The notes under the pieces are model-generated. The model was not told the DNA's origin, searched no databases, and saw nothing but the letters and a program-made list of their open reading frames with translations. A DNA stretch of 64,000 nt, from assembly GCF_028640845.1 (NCBI RefSeq), contig NC_080546.1:14977520-15041519 (forward strand). The letters are read 5' to 3'. Shown one piece after another: positions 10,455 through 23,100 of this stretch (position 1 is its first letter; each line of letters begins with the position of its first letter). The stretch comes from Ahaetulla prasina. Taxonomy: Eukaryota > Chordata > Lepidosauria > Squamata > Colubridae. The translations under genes were made by a program, and so were the position numbers.

Positions 10455-11335
10455 AACATACGACAACAGTTGAGCCTAAAAGTTCCGTTGAATAGTTGTG
10501 TTAAGTGAGTTTTTTTCCCTTGTTTTATGCCCTTTCTTGCCATAGCCGTTAAGGGAATCCCTGCAGCTAGTAACACAATTGTTAAGTGAATCTGGCTTTC
10601 CCATTGATTTTGCTTGACAGAAGATTGCAAAAAGGGATCATATGACCCCAGGGCTACTGCAACCGTCATAAATATGAGACAGTTGCCAAGTATCTGAGTT
10701 ATGATCACGTGACCATGGGGATGTTGCAATGGTCGTAAGCAGTGGTAAAATCCGAACCGGTTTACTACTGGTTAGCTGGCTGTGCATGCACACTGCGCGG
10801 GCGCAAGTGCAGTGTGCACCACACACCAAATGCGAGGTGTGTGTGCAGTGTACGCCAAAAGGAGGCATGGGGTAAGTAGAACAGCTTGCGTGGTATGTGT
10901 GATCACCTGTGGCGCACAATCTTTTTTTTACTTTTAAAAGCATTTTTTACAACCTATTCAGCCAAATAGGTTGTAAAAAAAATGCTTTTAAAAGTTAAAA
11001 AAAAGGCTCTGATGATCACGCGGCTCAGCTGTGATTGTCAGAGCCTCTTTTTTACCTTTTAAAAGCATTTTTTACAACCTATTCCTACCTTTCGGGCGGG
11101 AAAAGCGAGCAAGCCGGAAAGATTGGGGGGGCATAGGCAGGGGGGGCAGGGATTTATGCTATCAGTTCTCCGAACCACCTGCTACCATCACTACCGGATC
11201 GACTGATCCGATCTGAACCAGGAGCATTTCACCCCTGGTCGTAAGTATGAAAAATGGTCATGTGTCACTTTTTTCAACGCTGTTGTAACTTCAGTCAGTC
11301 AGTGACCGAATGGTTGTAAGTTGAGACTACCTTTA
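10455..11335 (+). mobile_element. Tigger-like MITE interrupted by an hAT MITE
   Basis: The family sequence runs from 10455 to 10739, stops at GTCGTAAG, and resumes with the same GTCGTAAG at 11238. It ends near 'gttgagactaccttt'. The interruption is the element at 10740-11237. Confidence 0.65.
10740..11237. mobile_element. hAT-type MITE nested in a Tigger-like MITE
   Basis: It begins cagtggtaaaatccgaaccg and ends gagcatttcacccctg. The perfect 8-bp duplication GTCGTAAG lies at 10732-10739 and 11238-11245. The interior holds an inverted repeat and a further direct copy of a 30-bp T-rich unit (10919-11085). Confidence 0.8.
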
Positions 11336-11480
11336 ACCTCTTCATGTGTTGTATAAAGATATCCTTTCAAAGCCTGTAAGGGATTGGGACATTCCTGAAG
11401 TCTCAGAACTACAACTACCCAATAGCCCCAATAGCATGGTTATTATGGGGGATCCTGGGATTTGTAGTTTTGCCACATTT

Positions 11481-11655
11481 AAAGGTAAAGGTAAAGGTTC
11501 CCCTCATACATACGTGTTAGTCGTTCCCGACTCTAGGGGGCGGTGCTCATCTCCGTTTCAAAGCTGAAGAGCCAGCGCTGTCCGAAGACGTCTCCGTGGT
11601 CATGTGGCCGGCATGACTAAATGCCAAAGGCGCACGGAATGCTGTTGCCACAGTT
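11481..11655 (-). mobile_element. Sauria-type SINE, 3' part
   Basis: Reverse orientation: 'aaaggtaaaggttcccc' followed by 'gactctagggggcggtgctc' and 'gacgtctccgtggtcatg', the complement of the SINE body at 6886-7238. The tRNA head is missing. Confidence 0.7.
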
Positions 11656-12008
11656 GGGAAGCCATAAAATCCCCACTCCTGCTTCCCCATGAAGTGTATT
11701 TGGTTCTGCTCATTTCATTTCTGCTTCTGAAAGTGGCAGAAATTTAGCACGGAAATATTATGAAAATAGGAAAAGAGAAGGGGTCCCACCTTACTGTTAT
11801 TTGTGGCTTGAAGTAGGAAAACCACCTTTTCAAAAAATGTCAAGTTCACTCACTTTCGCAAAGGATCCTGGAGTGGAAAGGGATGGTGAGGTCATCCAAT
11901 CCAACCCCTCTGTCCATTGCAGGAATCCAAAGTAAAGAATCCATGGGAAATGGCTGTCTAGCCTCTGCCTGAACATATGAATGGAGGGAATTTTTTACCA
12001 GTGTAGGG
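11656..12008. other. Intergenic, nothing recognised
   Basis: No supported gene. Confidence 0.4.
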
Positions 12009-12329
12009 CAGAGGTGTCAAACTCAAGGCCCGAGGGCCGCATCCGGCCCACAAGATACTTAGATCTGGCCTGCAGGCCCACCCTGGAAACAGCGAAGGAC
12101 TGGTCCGCAGTGCCTCTGCCAACAAAAAGGTAAGCTGCATGGGGGCCAAACACAAATCTGGGTGGAGGGCCGCAGGAGGCCATCACAGCCAAACACACAG
12201 CTCAGGAGGGCTGATGTGGCCGAAATTAGAGCCTCAATGAGTGACATTGAGCTGGCCATCCCCACCCTGGCCCCCAGGTCAAACACAACCCTGATGTGGC
12301 CCTCCATAAAATCAAGTTTGACACCCCTG
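12009..12329. mobile_element. hAT-type MITE
   Basis: Termini cagaggtgtcaaactc and gtttgacacccctg are inverted repeats. The flanks GTGTAGGG and GTTTTGGG agree at 6 of 8 positions. It is of the same kind as 382-625. The open frames across it are on the repeat. Confidence 0.6.
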
Positions 12330-12749
12330 GTTTTGGGTAAATGATTCCAGCTCTTAACTACAATATTAGGAAGCTTCTCTTAATATTTAATTGGTATCTG
12401 CCTTTCTCTATCTTAAATCTATGCCACGCATTCTGGTATGAGTAAGAATAAGTCTGCCTTCTATGCGCCTTCCTTTTGTGTACTTGAGGAATGCTGTGAT
12501 TTAGTTGTCATTTTCCAAGGCTAAAGACACGAGCTCTCTTCACAGGATTTAGCTTTTAGTTCCCTGATCAACTTCATTGCCCCCTTTTTTTGAGCCTTTT
12601 GCAACTTTTCCAAGTCCTTCTTGAAGTGTGGTATCCAACTCCTTGCCATGCTCTCAGGTCCTTAACATTGCATGAAGTACAGAAGGTATCAAGATTCTCT
12701 AGTAACACCCCCCCTTCCCATAAATACAGAGGTCATTGAGGGTCCTGGC

Positions 12750-13002
12750 TAGGGGTGGAATCTACTTATCTTCCTTACTGGTTTGGAAGTGCACAGGCCG
12801 TTCGTCACATGTGCGCGCAAAATCTTCTGTGCATGCGCAGAAGGTAAAAAACACATTACTTCCTGGTTAAAACCAGGAAGTAATGACACCCGGGCGGGTG
12901 GGTGGAGCTTCGCTCCGCCATCACTACTGGATCGCCTAACTTCCCGTCACAATCGCTATCAGATCGCGCGATCCGGTCCGATCCAGGAGCATTTCACCCC
13001 TG
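12750..13002. mobile_element. hAT-type MITE
   Basis: It starts taggggtggaatctac and ends gagcatttcacccctg, the same right end as the element at 10740-11237. The flanks GTCCTGGC and GTCCTACC agree at 6 of 8. Confidence 0.6.
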
Positions 13003-13021
13003 GTCCTACCTGAGGAAAGGA

Positions 13022-13135
13022 TTTTTTGAGGGGTCCTTGGTGCTCTCTGAGCTTGGGGGTTTTTTAGCAGACATTTCGTTACCCAAACTAGGTAACATCA
13101 TCAGTTCTACCAGTAGCTGGCTTTGTTTGGCTGAG
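13022..13135 (-). repeat. Dispersed repeat, class unknown
   Basis: The phrase 'ggggtccttggtgctctctg' followed by 'gcagacatttcgttaccc' and 'aacatcatcag' is repeated as its complement at about 60770-60992. Two separated copies make it a dispersed repeat. I cannot assign a class with confidence. Confidence 0.45.
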
Positions 13136-15135
13136 GTTTTTTTTTTAAACAGTCTTTTACTCTCCCAATTTGCTGACAATTTGGTTTTTAAATAGGCTTA
13201 AATACTACTAGATAGTTTCAAGGTCTGAATTTTGGGAAAGATGCATATCACTAAATTGAACTTTAGAATCTCTAAGAGTGGATTTGTACTGGTGTACAAT
13301 TTTCAAGACAAAAGTAAAAGTATATTGTCTGGTCTGCTTGCTTTTGGAGTATGGTAAAACAGTTATTTGCTAATTGGTTTCTTTAAAGAAGGAACATGAC
13401 TCCAAACTGTATAGCTACAGCAAGAGAAACTGCAGTACAAAATTAAAATTAAAAAAGAATCGCAGTCCCCACAGACTGTTATTTAAACTGTGCTGAATCA
13501 CACAGAAAACTGGATGATTGAGAGACCCAAAATAAACTTGGCACAATCTGGAATATTGGGATTCAGGAACTGCTTGCTAATAATAAAACAACACAAACAC
13601 AACGGAAAAACCCTCTGGGGCATGTCTAAAGCAAGAATTTTAACAATAACCTCCCCAAAGTTCATTATTTCAAAGAACACTGGGAATTACAGCCTCATGA
13701 AAAGCAAAAGTGCTTGTAAAAAAAAATCATCTTCAATCTCTTCCCAAAATTACAACATCTGAAATGGCTTGTTAGAAGAGTTTATTAAATGGGATTTATT
13801 CAGCCTGAGTCTCGCCACAGATTTTGTACCTTGGAAGACTGTTGAATTATTCCCTGTGTTCATCCCTATCCTGATCCCACACATAATTATTAGGAAGGGT
13901 AGGTCTGATTGATGGATTCAATCATAATGCCCAAATGCCATTGGCATTCCTGAAAAAGGAAAGCAAAAAAAAATCTAGTTTAACGTTTTGTTGTTAAAAT
14001 GTTCTGTTGGGCTGCGGCAGGAAGTAGTTTTAAAATGGCCTACCATTTCCAGAAGGCAAACATGACATACATACGCAAGTTTTTTTTTAAATAAAAATAT
14101 TTTAAATGGGCTTCGACTCCTAACTCAATTTTAATTTTGGTCAGCGAACCAAGCATCCCCCTTTTCTAAGGCAGTTTATTTTTGCCACTTTTAATCCAGA
14201 AACTCAACAAAATAGAAAACACACAGAAAGATTAGAGTGTCTACTCCAATACTTCGCTTCTTTAGCATGCCTGCACACGATAGCATCTGATAGACTCAAG
14301 GTAGACTGCCACTGGGCATGGACTCTCCATTTAAGCTATCCATGCAAACTGGCAAATGAAGACACCTAACATGGGGCATCGTTAAATCTTGAAAGCAGGA
14401 AGCCATTGTGAGCTGTAGATGTTATTATTATTAGACAGAAGAATCGTCTCTTTTTAAGGGAGGAGGATGTTTTAAGATGTTAGGCTGCACGATGCCTACA
14501 GGAAAGACTTGTAATTTATGGGGCTTTTAGCCACTGCCTTGAAAGGGTAGGAAATGAGGACAATATAAACCGTGTGGACCGCTATTCTTAAAGGGTCTGC
14601 TTTTAATCGTGTCTCACGTTCGCACACAGGTTTATACATTACAACAGCGGGCGCTGTTTTTCTCAAATATCATTGGCTGACTTCGGAAGACGTGCCGCCC
14701 CCCGTTTACCCAATCAAGTCAATTATCTGGGTCCCCAAGGTTTTCCGAACCCTGAACGAACCACCCTAAGCAAGTCGAAACAATCCTCGGGGCCAACAGG
14801 TTGTTGGCTGATTTGGGTTTCGGTGCTTTGTTCGCAGAACACACGCCTAACCATAAACTAGCCAGGTTTCGTGTCTCGTGACAACGCAGCTTAATTCGTC
14901 TCGTCCTTTTCTGGTGTTTTTTTTTTCCTCTCATTTTTTTTTCCTTCGCAATCTTTTTTATTTTTTAATTCTTTTTTCTTCTTTCTCATTTTCTCCCCAT
15001 CTTCTGCTCCCTCCTCTTTCTCGCATTGTCTAGAACCTTGGTCGTTTTGTAGGGACCCCTCCTTCCAAAATCACCCAGCAAACTGCGAATAACTAGACGA
15101 ACCAAGAAGTCTTTCATTCTGTTTAAAGGTTTTAT
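13136..15135. other. Gene-free stretch downstream of NKX6-1
   Basis: No supported gene. The part from about 14560 to 14900 is richer in CpG and non-repetitive, so it could be a conserved regulatory segment 3' of NKX6-1, but nothing in the sequence proves this. Confidence 0.35.
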
Positions 15136-15226
15136 ATCTATCGATCGATAGATAGATAGGTATAGATAGGGAGGGAGGTGGGCAGATAGATAGCTAGATA
15201 GATAGCTAGATAGATAGCTAGATAGC

Positions 15227-15280
<54 letters not shown>
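15136..15280. repeat. (GATA)n array with GCTA variants
   Basis: About 145 bp of GATA units, some mutated to GCTA in a regular alternation near 15190-15230. Confidence 0.9.
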
Positions 15281-15281
<1 letters not shown>

Positions 15282-16561
15282 CCAAAAGGAGGTGGAGGAG
15301 ATTTTAAAATAATTCATATTTTCAAAAGCTTTCTGTTGGGAGAGGGGAGGGTTAGCCTTAGAGGAAAAAAACCCCCAAAAGAACTGCCTGTACAGTATTT
15401 GGTATATAAAGCAACTAAAATAATTGATCGATTGTAATGATTTTTTTATTGATTTATTTATGACCAATTTTATTTCATCTCAGATGAGACATTTTCTGCA
15501 CCCTTCAGTTTTCATCCAGGCAACAGACGTGAATATAACTGACTTAAATTGATTCCTCCTTTTAAAACAAAAACAAAGTGCATTGAGTTAAAACTGGTCT
15601 TGGCAGGGCTGTTTTTGTTCACTTCACGAAACTTGAAATGTCTTCGTATAAATTAATCAAAGGCTAAAATGCTAATACGACATTATTAGCTTTAAAAAAT
15701 AATAATAAAAGAAAGCAATGTACACGTTCATTTAAAAAAACAAAACCCGACATTCCACATTTCAAATTCTATCGAACAAGCGCGGGGATTCGGGATTTCA
15801 AAACCAACCGTAAAGTTTACTTGATATTATTATTATTATTATTATTTGCAAAAGGGAAGATTTTTGTCGAATGCTCTGTTTCCTCTTTTCTCGCTTTACT
15901 TCTGCTTTCTAAAGCAAAATACAAGAAAGTTAGAATTAAGCATTCCCCCCCCCCAAAAAAAAAATCGTGTTTGTGTGTATATGGTGTTATTCATTTGGCG
16001 GGACTCATTTTAGAGAGAAAATTAAAAGGAGCTTTAAACTACAATATCTAGGTTACATTTTTAAATAGCTGTTCCGAAGGAGCTTGACTGCCCTATAGTC
16101 ACTCTGAGGAAAAGATCAGGGCTCATATATTCCAATTTGAAATGGCAACCGAGGCCTTTTAATGTCCAGGTTACACACAGACCGCTTCTTCAGGAAAGTT
16201 CCTGCGTTGCTCTAAAAGCTTGTCCATTCTCCCGATCGAAAAATAACAATAATAATAATAATAATAAAGAGAGGTTTTGCCGAAGGAAACCAATGACATT
16301 TAAACCCCCCCGATTTCCCTTAAAACCCACACCTCCTCCAGTGCAGATCATCAGCGTCCCAAATGTGGAAAGTTGGGAGTTAAGCTAGCGACGAAAACTC
16401 ATCGGGTTACTACGAGAAAGAAAAACCGCCGCCTTTAAAGTCACAAAACTCCCCGAAGAAGAAAAAAGAGTTTGAGGAGCGGAGGCTGAGGCGGAGAAAA
16501 ACAAGGCGCGAATCTGCCGAGCGCCGACGCTCCGGCTCGCGAGTTAGCCGGAGTTAAAAGA
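15281..16561. other. Gene-free stretch 3' of NKX6-1
   Basis: No supported coding frame. There are short ATT and AAT runs (15826-15846, 16248-16266) only. It may contain the distal 3' untranslated sequence of NKX6-1. Confidence 0.35.
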
Positions 16562-16613
16562 TTTATTAGGTTTAAATATTCGCTGTGTAGAATAAAGTCC
16601 GGTCGCTTTTATT
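16562..16613 (-). terminator. Candidate NKX6-1 polyadenylation signals
   Basis: On the minus strand AATAAA occurs at 16613-16608 and at 16567-16562, 284 and 330 bp past the NKX6-1 stop codon. Two signals in the right place fit a short 3' untranslated region. Longer alternatives cannot be excluded. Confidence 0.5.
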
Positions 16614-16896
16614 TACAAATAGAGGCGCCTCGGCTGCACCTGGGCTAGTAGCGAGTCCCATTTTGGCGGGAAAGGCCGGGCGGCGCTAGGCCCCGGGCCT
16701 GTCCGTCGAGGCTCCCCCGCCTCAACTTTCCTCAAGATACCCACTCGGGCAGGGGCAACTCTGAGGGGCCGCCCGGTCTCCGCCTCCTCTTTCTCTCGTC
16801 TGAAAAAGCAACTGGGTCTGTGGAGCGCCGCCTCGGCGGGGCTCAGCTCGTCCTTTGGCGGCCGCGCGGCTTTTCCCCCCTCCCGCCCCGCGCCGC

Positions 16897-17154
16897 CTAA
16901 GAGGAGGCCTCGTTCTCTGAGGCGTGGAGCAGCAGGCCGGCGCTGGGCCCGCCCGCCTTGTGCTTCTTGAGCAGCTGCGTGATCTTCTCGTCGTCCGAAT
17001 TGGGGTCCAGGGGCCGGTTGTAGTCGTCGTCTTCCTCCTCGTTCTCCGAGGCGCCTTTCAGCCGCTCCGTCTCCGAGTCCTGCTTCTTTTTGGCGGTCGC
17101 CATCTCGGCCGCGTGCTTCTTCCGCCACTTGGTCCGCCGGTTCTGGAACCAGAC
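16897..17154 (-). CDS. NKX6-1: NKX6-1 coding exon 3
   Basis: Preceded on the minus strand by a pyrimidine tract ending ttccag. It opens with codons for VWFQNRR, the recognition-helix core of the homeodomain, and ends with the acidic tail, LLKKHK, and LLLHASE before a TAG stop. It encodes 85 residues. Confidence 0.95.
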   Translation of the reverse strand, partial: VWFQNRRTKWRKKHAAEMATAKKKQDSETERLKGASENEEEDDDYNRPLDPNSDDEKITQLLKKHKAGGPSAGLLLHASENEASS

Positions 17155-20100
17155 CTGGAAGGAGGAGAAGAAGAGAGAGAGAGAGGAAGGCCGGTGAAAA
17201 AGAGAACCAGACGGGCCTGTTGTCTGAACCCCCCGTTTTTGCTCGAGAGTTTCTGCCCTGCTCCCGGCTATCCCGTTCGGAGGAGTGAATGAGGACCGGC
17301 CGCTTCCTTCCTCTCCGATTCGCAAGGCCAGAAACCCACAAGGAAGGATGGGTTTCAAAGCTTTGGGAGGATTCGCACTCGGTGCTAAGCAGGATTCCCC
17401 CCCCCAAACCTGGTAACTTTAAGATAAGTGGACTTTTAACTCCCAGAAGCCCTCAGCCAGCATTTGGAGTGGGGTAGGGGGAATTTGGGGAGTTGAAGTC
17501 CACACATCTTTAAAGTTGCCAAGCTTGAAAACTCTATTCCGGACCATAATTTGGTTGCTTTTACCCCGATGTAAAAACCCCAGGCACTGATAATGCACAA
17601 TTTCTAGTTGAATATGATATGAGAGGCAGTTTGGTGTAGTGATTCAAGGTGCCAGGCTAGAAACTGGGAGACTGTGAGTTCTAGTCCTGCCTTAGGCACA
17701 AAAGCAGCTGGATGATCTTGGGCCAGTCTTTCTCTCTCTCAGCCCCAGGAAAAAGACAATGGCAAAGAAACTGCAGGGACTTCTGACAGTTGCCAGGAGT
17801 CAAGAATGGCTCTACAAAGGTGAGGTTGGAGGGATAGGAGAACACTGGAAAATTGCAGAGCTGTAGGCTAGATAGTAAAGGAGGGAAAAAAACCCTGAAA
17901 GAAGTAACCCTATTTTTATTTCCAGAAAACATGGATAATTCTTTGAAATTACCATTCTCTAAAGGAATAACGTATGCCTACACTTGGTTTAAAAGAAGGC
18001 TAGTATATAAAATCGATACACCTTTCAAAGAAAAAGCCTGATTTTAGAAATTATTATCATAGCATCATGAATTCATGTACACACATTGAAAAGAGAGTCT
18101 TCATATTCCCCATGAAGGCACCAGGTATCAAATCGTATGTTTTGCAGGACCACAAATGTAGCACACGTTTAACATACCCCAACTTTTCCTGGAATCGCAT
18201 AGCTTATCCCAAGAATGTCTGTGTTTTTCCAACTTGGCAACTTTAAGATGTGTGGACTTCACTTCCCAGAATTCCCCAGCCATTTGCCAAGTTTGAAAAA
18301 CATTGCTGTAACTGCTTTGCAAGCAAGTATGTACTACATACTCCTCCAATTTGGACTGAGGGGGGACCCTGAAAATTAGAATCTCTCCATACACACACCC
18401 TGGAAAATGTCTTCTGTTTTGGGTACACATACTGACTGTGTAAGGGTGGCTCCCGTTCCTTGTCCCAGCTTCTGCCAACCTAGCAGTTCGAAAGCATGTA
18501 AAAAATGCAAGTAGAAAAATAGGGATCACCTTTGATGGGAAGGTAACAACATTCCATGTGCCTTTGTTATTGAGTCATGCTCGACACATGACCACGGAGA
18601 CGTCTTTGGACAGACTAGCACATTTGTGCGAGGGGAACCTTTACCTTTACTGACTGTGTAGGATACATTAACGAAGGGGGACAACTGAAAATCTGGGCAG
18701 TTCAAGGGTCTGGCATGCATGGCATAGGGCCAAGTTATATTTGGGACTGCTTCCTTCTGTGGACATCTACCTATCCACAGGTAGGTAAACATGAGTTAAT
18801 TCTACTTTGTTATAGGGCTCTATTAAGAGAATCTTGCAAGTCTGAAAGTGCAAATCTCCCACCATCTCTTTACTTCCTTAGGTTGGATTCTTTCTGAGTT
18901 TCCCCCTCTTGCTTATTTTGCAGCTCTAGGCTCCCCCTTCCTGCCTTTTTTCAATATTTCTTCCCCTTGTTTGCCAAGGTTATTCCCACATACTATTACA
19001 GGTTCAAACCATGTCTCCTCTCTAAAATGCTGTTATCTGTGGGGATCTAGGAACTGAGGCCTTTCCATAGCTGTGCCTGCTTTGTGGAACAGCCTCTCCC
19101 CTGAGATTCAGAGCGTCACTACTCATCTCACCTTCTAAGGTGTTCTGAAAATCTGACTTCTCTCTCGGGTATTAGTTCAGGAGGGCAGGACAGCCCAGCA
19201 TTTGTGGTTTTATGATGGTATTGTTATGGTGCTTAGTGGTATGAGAAGTTTTTAATTTGGGATATCTTGCTATTCGTGTATATGCTGTTAGCAATCCAAG
19301 AGTTAATTTTGTAAAATGTGGGCAGCCATACAAACCTTTTTTAAAAAAATAAATAAAATTGGCCTACACTCAGGCAGCCTGTCTTCTTCCTTTGTGCTAA
19401 TTTTGAAGAAATTCTCATAGTCGCATCATTGTGAAGTAATTTTTTTTTCTATTACTGTAATGGAAAAAAATCTACTTTTAAATTATGTTGTCTGTTTCAC
19501 AGTCCCAGCTTTCCTGCCCGGGCATAATAGATATAAGGTTCTCAAATACAGCTATGAAGGGTAAATTAAATTTAATGGCGGTAGTTGGGTTTGATCTACA
19601 GTATAAACTAGTTTTAGAACTAGACTCTAAAGCTGGTTATTTCAGAGTTAATGTCATTGAGATTGACAGAATTTGCTCCAAGCTGTAGGACTGGCACTCC
19701 AAAAGGTTTGCAGTCCAAAAATGCAATTTACTGAAAAATTGTCATGGGTGTGATCAGTGGTGCCTGTAAAAAAAAGTTAGCATGCTGGCTACGATGGTTA
19801 CAACTGAAGGTCATAAAAATAGAATGAGCTGTGATCACATTATTGTGGCCACCATTCTAGAGGGTGTTTTTTTTTAAACTATACCCAGCAGACAATTCTT
19901 AGTGTGATAGTACATTTTTTTTAATGTTTCATGGAAATACAGGACAAAAAGACTGTTCACCCCCAACTGGCTTTATGATCCAGATCAATTTAACTGAAAA
20001 ATGGGCATTCTAATCTCATCTCATTTCAAGTAGACTGGAAATAATTCTGTAGTTAGCAGTGTGGTTGAATCCAGACTTAGCCAGGCTTAAAGTAAACCTA

Positions 20101-23100
20101 TCAGAACCAATAATAAACCATTTCTACCTAATAATAAACAATTTCTACCTAAAATATCAATAATTCAATAAGTCTACTTCTAAATATGCTTAACTCTAGT
20201 TCGTTATGGGTGGATGTGGTTTAACTGTTCTGTAGATCCTTAAAGAAATTACAAATTCAGTTTTAAGATCTGTTTGGCATCATTATTTTAGAGCTATTTT
20301 GGAGCCATGTTTTTTTTTTACACACACAAAAGAGAATGTCTTTTCTAAGATAGTGGTAGCTGCACACATCCTTTTTTTCCACTATGCTCAAATTTATAAC
20401 AGACTCATGATAGTTTTTTCTCCTAGTACTGCTAAAAACTTAAGCATAATCATTTCAAACATCCTCCTATGCAAAACTAGTGGAAAAGTACAAAAGGAAA
20501 ATTTGCATTTGCTTTCATTTTTCAGTCCACCTTGCACAATAGGACTTATTATACTTTTGCCTTCTGCACTAAATTCCTCTGCATTACTGCAGTAACTAGT
20601 GTTAGTTCCTATGGCAATATAGATACTACTGTATATCACTGATATCCCCAGAGTAGTTATCCTGCAATTGACACAATTTTAATTGTGTTTCTCCAATCCA
20701 GCAAAAAATTATTTCATGCATGAGCAAATACATTTATTTCTCTCTCTCAATGTTACGTGAATGCCAATTTATGTCCTGGAAGGAATCAAGTGTCATGCCA
20801 CATGCCTTCAGTGGCATCTATATGATGATATCACATAACTGCCATCATGTTGGTGTCATTAAGGTTTACTGGTGGTGCCTTTTCAATGGTCCATTGATAT
20901 GCTCATCTCCAATGTAATACACATCCTAATAACTTTGCTTGGTATTTTGAGATCAGTCAAGTCGATTAGATACTTGACTATTTATATACAATTGTTTATA
21001 TACAATCAAGTTGATGTCAACTCTTAGCAACCTAAGACTGTCTCCAACCTAAGACTATCTCCAGGATGATCCATCCCAAGGACAGGTCTTCAGGTCTTCC
21101 AGGGTTGCACCATCATGCTTGAATTAAATCTGTCCATTGATAAGTTACTACTAAGCTCCAAAATCTCAGAGGTCCTATTAAAACAATTTGCTACTTTTAA
21201 AGGAATGTGATTGAACACTATGATTGCCACTCTTTTAATGCCAACAGGTTGCTGTTGAATCAGTCTATCATATAAGATTATTTATATTCACCAAAATTAT
21301 TTTTACACCCCCTATTTAATTGACTATTCTCATTGCTACAGTTCACAGCAGTGAATGTAGTAAGCCCATTATGCTCAAAAGAGCCTACTCCCAAGTAATT
21401 GGGTATATGAGTGCAATTAACCATTCATATTTGTCAGCCGGATTTCAATCATGCGAGTCTATCAACTATCAAAATGCAAATGAGCCATTAATAGGAGCGT
21501 GGCAGTAAGAAGCTACTGTACTCTCACCACAAAGATCCACTTAAAACTAGCTGCATATAATTGCTCTTCCTGTTAGCAACCCCTCTCAACCACTATTATC
21601 TTCTCTGAGAGCATCCTGACTACCATGACAAAGCTCTGGTGTAAGATTCCACTGCTTAATTCACTCAGCAATCAAGAAAGCACATTTAGACATTGCGCCT
21701 GGAATCCATTCTCATTGTCTCTTCAAACCATGTCCTGCTCTTGAACCATCCCACATCATCACTAAGTAGTCACATCAGACTAGGCCAGATCTACCTGTAG
21801 GACAGTAGCAAGGACAGCCTCCTCTGTGCCATCCTAAACATTCCCTTCTGTGTTCAGCGAAGTGGATGCTCAAGGAAAGGATGAATTACAAGGCTAAATT
21901 ATCTCGCACCCAACACCCTAGACAGGGTCTGGTTGTGATGCTAAGTATATTTGCTGAAGAAGAACTCTTTATTGAGCTGAAAGGACCTGTGTATTAGCAA
22001 AAGCACACAGAATAAAATTTTACCAGGGCTTATTCTATATTCATTCCCTGCAAGTTGCTACCTCCCATTTTCCCAAATACCACCAAAACTTCAGACAGTT
22101 GAGACCTTGCTGCCAAACAGCTCTTTCCTGCACAAGTGTCTTTCAGATGGGTTCATTGCAATGCCCATCGTCCACACATAATAGGAGAAGGGCATGCCAA
22201 CCCAGTTAAGAGAGAGCATTTGGTTGGGTAACATGCCCAAATTGTAAAGATTGAGTAGTAGCTGAGCCTTGCCTTGCATGGAACCCACCATTGAAAGCCG
22301 GCAGAAAAAGATGAAGTTGCCTTTCAACAATTCAATACTTCCCCCCCCCCCCAGCCTTGTACCTGGACTTGGCTTCTCAGCATTTTACCCTCTTTTTAAC
22401 AGGATTGTGTGAGTCAGTTTTTATAATCCTGTGTAGACTGTTGCTAAAGGCTGCAGTCCTTCGCTAGAAGGGAGTATTTGCTTTGGGTTTCTACAGGGAA
22501 GGGCCCATCCAAAGCATGGTTCAAGAGGTCAGTATAAGGAGAAAAGCAGGAGTAAACCTCACCAGTTAGAAGACAAAATTATTTCAGTGTTTGGGGTTTC
22601 ACCATACATTTCAACTTAACGGCACTATTGACATTAAGTGGGAGGGAGGGGGGGGATAAAATTACATTTTCTTTGCCGCGAAAAGCCAAGTGTGGGAGAG
22701 GGCATGCTTCAAAATCAAAAAAAAAACAACCCAGGAAGTTGAAGTGAATCGTCCTTCTGCGCAGACACACACAAAAAGTCTTGCGATTATTAATCCCAAT
22801 ATAGTTATGGAAATTAAAGCACTATGTGGAGAATGGCAAGGACAGCAGCCCAAACGGATTCGATTAACCTTTTGCACACACCGCTGTTTCGCCTTCTAGA
22901 TTCCTTTTTTTTTCCCTGCTGCAACCTGTTATTTCTACCGTCTTCCTGTCTTCTTTCTCCCCTTCCTGCTCTCTTCCACGCCTCTGATTTGAGGTACCCC
23001 CTTTTTTCCCCCTCCTCCCTCCCGCTTTCCTTCCCCGATCACTAGATGCATCTTCTTTCATTTATTCTTGCTTCCTCCTCACCTCTCAGTCAATTGAAAG

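Noticed and set aside
10211..10729. Minus-strand frame of 172 codons
   Set aside because: The first half reads the Tigger-like MITE; frames of similar sequence occur in other MITE copies (48068-48400, 41324-41512).
16613..17407. Minus-strand frame of 264 codons overlapping NKX6-1 exon 3
   Set aside because: Different frame from the homeodomain exon; GC-rich shadow without family resemblance.
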